In this document: piece by piece, positions 60,203-64,000 of the stretch
How the letters are laid out: the number at the start of each line of letters is the position of its first letter
How positions within the stretch are numbered: the stretch's first letter is position 1
Assembly: GCA_037447655.1 (NCBI GenBank)
Contig: JBBHKE010000446.1
Coordinates: 1 to 64,000, forward strand
Direction of reading: 5' to 3'
From: Zygnema cylindricum
Taxonomy: Eukaryota; Streptophyta; Zygnematophyceae; Zygnematales; Zygnemataceae
DNA: 64,000 bases
The notes under the pieces: model-generated
Seen by the model: the letters and a program-made list of their open reading frames with translations, nothing else
Told to the model about the DNA's origin: nothing
The model's database searches: none
Translations under genes and position numbers: made by a program

Positions 60203-61445
60203 TTTCATTTTTTTCATTATGATTATCATTCACATTTATTTGAAATATGTTCTTAACCACAATAGCACGCAGCGGCCGACCAAATGGATGCACAGGGAAG
60301 CAGCCCCCTTTTGGTCGAACCCAAAACCAGGAGTGGCATTCGGTGAGTTTTTATTGTTTTAGGGTTCTTTTGGGTTTTTTCGGATTTTGTCGTTGTCATT
60401 GTTATTATGTTTGTCAGCGTCATATAACATATTTTAATCCATATGTGTGTGTACTATATAAATAACATATTTTTTGCACTTATTTGGAATTCTAGGTTGT
60501 CTTTTTTTCTTATATTTATTCAAATTGAAACCCCAAAACAGAAAACTGGTGTGTTTTTCTCTTCTCCTTTTTTTTTACAATTTCTTTATTTATTTGATTC
60601 TTTGTTTTTTTTTTTTTTTTTGTTTGTTTATTTAATTCGATATTCACTTGTTTGTTTGTTCTTAGTGGTGCGTGTCGTATCGTATTGTATCATATTGTAT
60701 ATTTTTTTTCTTTGCATGTCTTTTTTAGTATGATATTTTTTGTGTTATTTTACTTTGTTTTTGGTTGTTTTGGTGTAGACAACAATCTTTCTTAAAAAAC
60801 ATCGTAGAGGTAAAGCCGAAACGACAGAAAAAAATGCAATCTGATCTTTCGTCTTCTAGTGACGGACCTGGTCCAAGTCCTGTTTCGACTTTTTCCCAAG
60901 GAGGAGGAGGAGACAAGACAAATTTAGGAGGAGGTAGTCTGCGAATTAGTGTGGTTTCTCAAAAGAAAGAAAAAGAGAAAGGAAAAGATACCACAGAGAA
61001 AAAAACAGGAATTGAGAAGGATAAAGACAAGGAAATGGAAAATGTAACAGAAAAAGAAAAATTTCTACGACAAAGTAGTGGAAGTACGTTATTGGGTTTA
61101 TCGTATGAAGGGAGTGATGATGACGAGGAGGGAGAGGATGTCGAGGATGAAAAAAATGAGAGGCAGGAGGAAAGGGAAGGATTTAGTTTAGGTGAAAAAT
61201 GTAGTGTGGGGGACAAAAGGGAATCTGACTGGGCTGAGAAAATAGAGAACGAAGAAAAAACGAGAAGAAATGAAAGAGAAAAAGAAAAAGGAAACGTGAA
61301 AGATGAGGATACTTGTTTAAGAGGTTTGGGAGAAAGGTTGGACTCTGAAAGAGGTGGTGGGAGAGGAGAGGGAAAGGTTCAGGATATTGTTAAAAATAAT
61401 AGCGTGAATAGGAGGGATAGCACAAAAGATGCAGATTTGTTATGA
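58196..61445 (+). CDS. highly charged protein of unknown family, 7 exons
   Basis: Proposed exons 58196-58238, 58516-58601, 59010-59088, 59488-59526, 59839-59945, 60269-60342, 60779-61445 join in one frame: 1095 nt, 364 residues plus stop. I do not recognise the family. The first half is basic and helical (VLENILSLKRENRKRQ; LYLKEQRAAELDAERM). Residues ~135-160 carry a basic patch (VEVKPKRQKKMQ), followed by serine-rich and then K/E/D-rich low-complexity sequence to the end (EKEKGKD, GSDDDEEGEDVEDE). A nuclear, largely disordered protein is likely. The exon 4 acceptor is uncertain: the strongest AG is at 59480, but keeping the exon 5 frame favours 59487. Exon 6 is entered through an AT-AC intron. 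The ATG has a short upstream purine leader. The terminal exon frame is clear; the small exons rest on splice signals and phase. Confidence 0.65.
58603..58670. repeat. (CT)n microsatellite
   Basis: A nearly pure CT run starting right after the exon 2 donor of the charged-protein gene, ending in a TA run. Confidence 0.9.
59946..60268 (+). other. candidate U12-type AT-AC intron
   Basis: Exon 5 ends ..TTGGCTTTTAGA; the intron begins ATATCCCCTCC (consensus ATATCCTT, six of eight). Near the end TTCTTAAC (60250-60257) is a U12 branch site, 12 nt before AC at 60267-60268. Exon 6 then opens GCAGCGGCCGACC. The frame is kept (phase 0), and no GT donor of the right phase lies near the end of exon 5. Confidence 0.68.
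60026..60300 (+). repeat. tandem duplication of intron end plus exon 6 start
   Basis: About 95 bases (CTCTTTTCATTTTTTTCATTATG ... GGCCGACCAAATGGATGC) occur at ~60028-60117 and again at ~60201-60297, separated by a (CT)n run (60138-60193). The second copy contains the U12 branch site and the used exon start; the first has decayed signals. Confidence 0.85.
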
Positions 61446-62040
61446 TTGGAGGATGTAGATGGTTTTGCATTTTTTAAGTTTGTATCTGTAAAACATTTTG
61501 GTTTCTTTGTACCTTAAAACTGGTGGTGTTTGCAAAAAAAATCGAGCATTTTCATTTTGTGGAATGTGGATGCTTTTTTGTTCCTTGTTTTCACCTGAAT
61601 GGACTGCAGAGGTAAAGTTTGTGGTTATAATTTGGTAATTTTACCGTATAATGCGATATTTAGCGTTGCTTTTCCTCGTCTGATATTGAAAGACTTGTTT
61701 CAGAGGTCGATCATAAATTAGTGTTCATATTTGTATATATGATAAGGTTGTTTAATAACAAAACTTGATTAAAAAGCGCGATGGTAAACCATCTGAGTCC
61801 ATAGGTACAAAAAGGGGCGGCAATTCCAAAATCGAAAAACTACTTGTAGAGGGAAGCTGGCGAAAAGGAAAAGCAACTTGAAAGAAACCAACATAAGAGA
61901 AAAATGACATGTAAAACAAGACACCCAAAGAAGTAACAACCACTAAAGGAAAGATAAAAGTGTGTTCTTAAACCAACAGGACCTAACCAAACATTAATGT
62001 AACTTAGTCAAACCTTAACAAAACTAAAGATCTACGAAAA
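61446..62040. other. 3' flank of the charged-protein gene
   Basis: T-rich sequence after the TGA probably includes the 3' UTR. No polyadenylation signal stands out. No gene seen. Confidence 0.45.
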
Positions 62041-62154
62041 GCAACTTCGCAAGTCCCTTAACCTCGGGGGAGCACATTGAGGGAGTTCCGAAAAATGAGG
62101 ACGATCCATAGCCACAATAGCCGATAGAAGGAGGATAGAAGCTTGCACTCAAAA

Positions 62155-62445
62155 GGAGGAGGGGGAGGGGGCGGAGGGGTGGAAGGAGGAAGGGGGGGGA
62201 GAGGGAGAGGGAGAGGGTAGAGGGGGGGGAAGGAGGAGGGAGTGGATGGGAGGGAGGGGAGGGGAGGAAAGAGGGGAAGAGGGGGGGGGGGGGGAATGGA
62301 AGGGGGAATGGAAAGAGGAGGAATCGGGAAAAGAGGGCGAGGGTGAGGGTGGATATGGAGGGAATGAGGAGGGGGGGGAGGGAGGGGGAGGGAGGGGAGA
62401 GGGAGGGGAGGAAGGGGAAGGGAAGGAACATGGAAGGAATGGAAG
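62155..62445. repeat. G-rich tract with a 14-G run
   Basis: GGAGGGGGAGG-type text with several runs of six to ten G and one of 14 (about 62281-62294). It grades into GGAATGG/GGAATAAT repeats and then AAT-rich DNA. It has strong quadruplex potential on the plus strand. The 237-codon minus frame over it is low-complexity. Confidence 0.85.
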
Positions 62446-63655
62446 AATGGAATGGAATAAAGAAATAATAATTAATAATGGAATGGAATCGAATGGAATG
62501 GAATAATATTAAATGAAATAATAAAAATAATAAATAACATTTATAATAATAATAATAAAACAATAAATATAACAATAACAACGATGATAAATAAACATGA
62601 GAGAATTTGAATAGATGATGATAAAATTTCCAAATTAAAGCAAACAATAATAATGACGAAATTAATAATTGATAACAATAATTTATGGAATTGTGTATAA
62701 AAAAAAATACATTTAATATCCAAAGTAAGAATATCAATAAGCAATTATAAAAACATGAAGAAGTAATTCCTAATGATATTAATTAATAATGGTTTATAAA
62801 TACCACAAAGACATGTATTATGTTATGTCAACAATCAAAACTAGTAACTTGTAACTATAAGAAATTAAACATTTGGAAAAACCTTCTTTTTAATGAAAAA
62901 AACAAAAAAACAAGTTTTTTACTCTTAACTTTTAAACGTCTTTTTTTCTTTTTTTGCAAGTAGTTTCTTATTCTGAAGTATTGCAACTTTTTTTTCGTTT
63001 CTGTCTATTCAAATTTAATTATGGAGTTTTATTGTTTTGATAAAACTATAATGTTTAAGTGACAAAGTGTGGCCAAGTGACACGAGAGGGAAAAAGGGAA
63101 GAGATGGAAGAGGAGGCGCGAACAGGAGGCGCGAACAAGGTTGAAAGGAATAGGGGAGGGGGGATACACGTAAGCAAATGCGATTGTGTGTTTGAAAATT
63201 GTGAACCAAAAGGATGGCAAAGGGGAAATGGCGTTGCTAAGGATGGGATCTCGCTCTCCAGTGAGAGGGATGCTCTCCTCCTGAATAGGAGTTGTTGGGG
63301 GGAGATTGCGGCAAAGTTAGAAAAATGTCGCTACCTACTTGGGGAGGGGAGAGGAGCATCGCAAAGAGACAGGAGGGAGAAATGTCGTGACCAAGGAACA
63401 AAAATGTCGCTTCGTTCCCGGCCCATCCTCTCCTCCTCCCTCCATTTCTCCTATTTCCTCTCCCTCTCTCTTTCTTTTATAAGGTGAAAGTGTGTCTCTC
63501 TCTCCCCCTTCTCAGCCTCTCTCGCCACCAACTAAACGTTGCTCAAATTTTATTACTTTTTTTTAGGGGGGATTGGAACTCTTTCAAATTTTTTGTCCTT
63601 TAGAATAGTGTCGTTACGGAATGGGTGTATGAAACTTAATTTAAACATGGATCAT
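62446..63655. other. AT-rich then purine-rich spacer
   Basis: 62446-62760 is AATAATA-rich. 62760-63060 is AT-rich. 63059-63487 holds a 142-codon plus-strand frame with Cys and Arg/Glu-rich sequence that I do not recognise and that has no convincing gene context. Confidence 0.4.
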
Positions 63656-63659
63656 TGAA

Positions 63660-64000
63660 ACGAGAAGAAAGTGTTGTCGCGAAGTGGGGCATGAGCAAGA
63701 AATTAGGTCCAAGAGTAAAACTTCGCGAGAGGGAGAAAAGGTTGTTCCGCACTAAGGAGCACGAAAGTTAGTCTGAAGGCAAAAACATCACGAGAGGAAC
63801 AAAATGTGGTCAAGCACTATGGAAGGAGCATGAAAGTTGGTCCGAAGGCAAAACATCGCGAGAGGAACAAAAGGTGGTCACGCACTATGGAAGGAGCATG
63901 AAAGTTGGTCCAAAGGCAAAACATCACGAGAGGGAGAATTTGTTGTCGCATAATGGGAGAGGAGCAAAAGACTAGATCCGAAGGTAAAACATCGTGACTC
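63660..64000. repeat. ~69-bp tandem repeat, continuing past the window
   Basis: Five units, the last cut by the window edge, with core GGAGCATGAAAGTTGGTC then CGAAGGCAAAACATC, then GCGAGAGG and a GTGGTCACGCACTATGGAA segment. Units 2-4 are closest to one another. Fragments such as CGAGAGGGAGAA link it to the preceding 300 bases. Confidence 0.9.

Noticed and set aside
62024-62737. 237-codon minus-strand frame
   Set aside because: Made of AT-rich then C-rich low-complexity DNA (F/Y/L then P/S runs); no gene support.
63660-64000. CRISPR-like array
   Set aside because: The whole ~69-bp unit is repeated without unique spacers, and the genome is eukaryotic.

Overview
The window is nuclear DNA of an intron-rich, AT-rich, repeat-laden eukaryote. 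The two recognisable host genes read like green-lineage (streptophyte) orthologues, and the mobile DNA (Ty1/copia, Ty3/gypsy, hAT, PIF/Harbinger-like and TA-targeting elements) fits a large plant or charophyte-alga genome. I cannot name the species. A run of 10 N at 17469-17478 shows it is a draft assembly.

Layout. (1) 445-7033, plus strand: the gene for the U1 snRNP 70 kDa protein (U1-70K), entering from the left edge with its first exon missing. Ten exons in one continuous frame carry the U1-70K N-terminal motif, the RRM, the glycine-rich hinge and an RD/RS-rich tail. (2) 7034-15500: no gene recognised, a wrecked Ty3/gypsy integrase/RNase H fragment on the minus strand, and degenerate repeats. 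(3) 15501-36774, minus strand: a complete FANCM-type DNA translocase that I could assemble as 23 exons with all phases compatible (7005 nt, 2334 residues plus stop). It is tail-to-tail with U1-70K. Its helicase core is cut into many short exons. One intron has AT-AC ends with U12-type signals and two have GC-AG ends. The C-terminal half is a 2979-nt exon full of internal repeats. (4) 36775-45140: a nest of transposons: small TA-flanked inverted-repeat elements, two copies of a roughly 700-bp PIF/Harbinger-like element in opposite orientation, a decayed hAT transposase, and a tandem/dispersed repeat present in an empty and an element-interrupted copy. (5) 45141-51353: a decayed Ty1/copia retrotransposon with long direct repeats. 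(6) 51354-58195: decayed repeats, a 306-bp hAT-type miniature element with a perfect 8-bp target duplication, and a degenerate telomere-like array. (7) 58196-61445, plus strand: a seven-exon gene for a 364-residue highly charged protein that I do not recognise; its fifth intron again looks like a U12-type AT-AC intron. (8) 61446-64000: G-rich tract and a roughly 69-bp tandem repeat running off the right edge.

How the parts relate. U1-70K builds the snRNP that recognises ordinary 5' splice sites, while FANCM and the third gene each carry an intron expected to need the minor (U12) spliceosome. FANCM remodels stalled forks and limits crossovers in other organisms. No operon-like or functional linkage between the three genes is implied. 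The most rewarding observations are the two AT-AC introns, the decayed copies of a helicase exon inside the FANCM intron next to it, the repeat arrays inside the FANCM coding sequence, and the transposon insertions that can be dated relative to each other by empty sites and target duplications.
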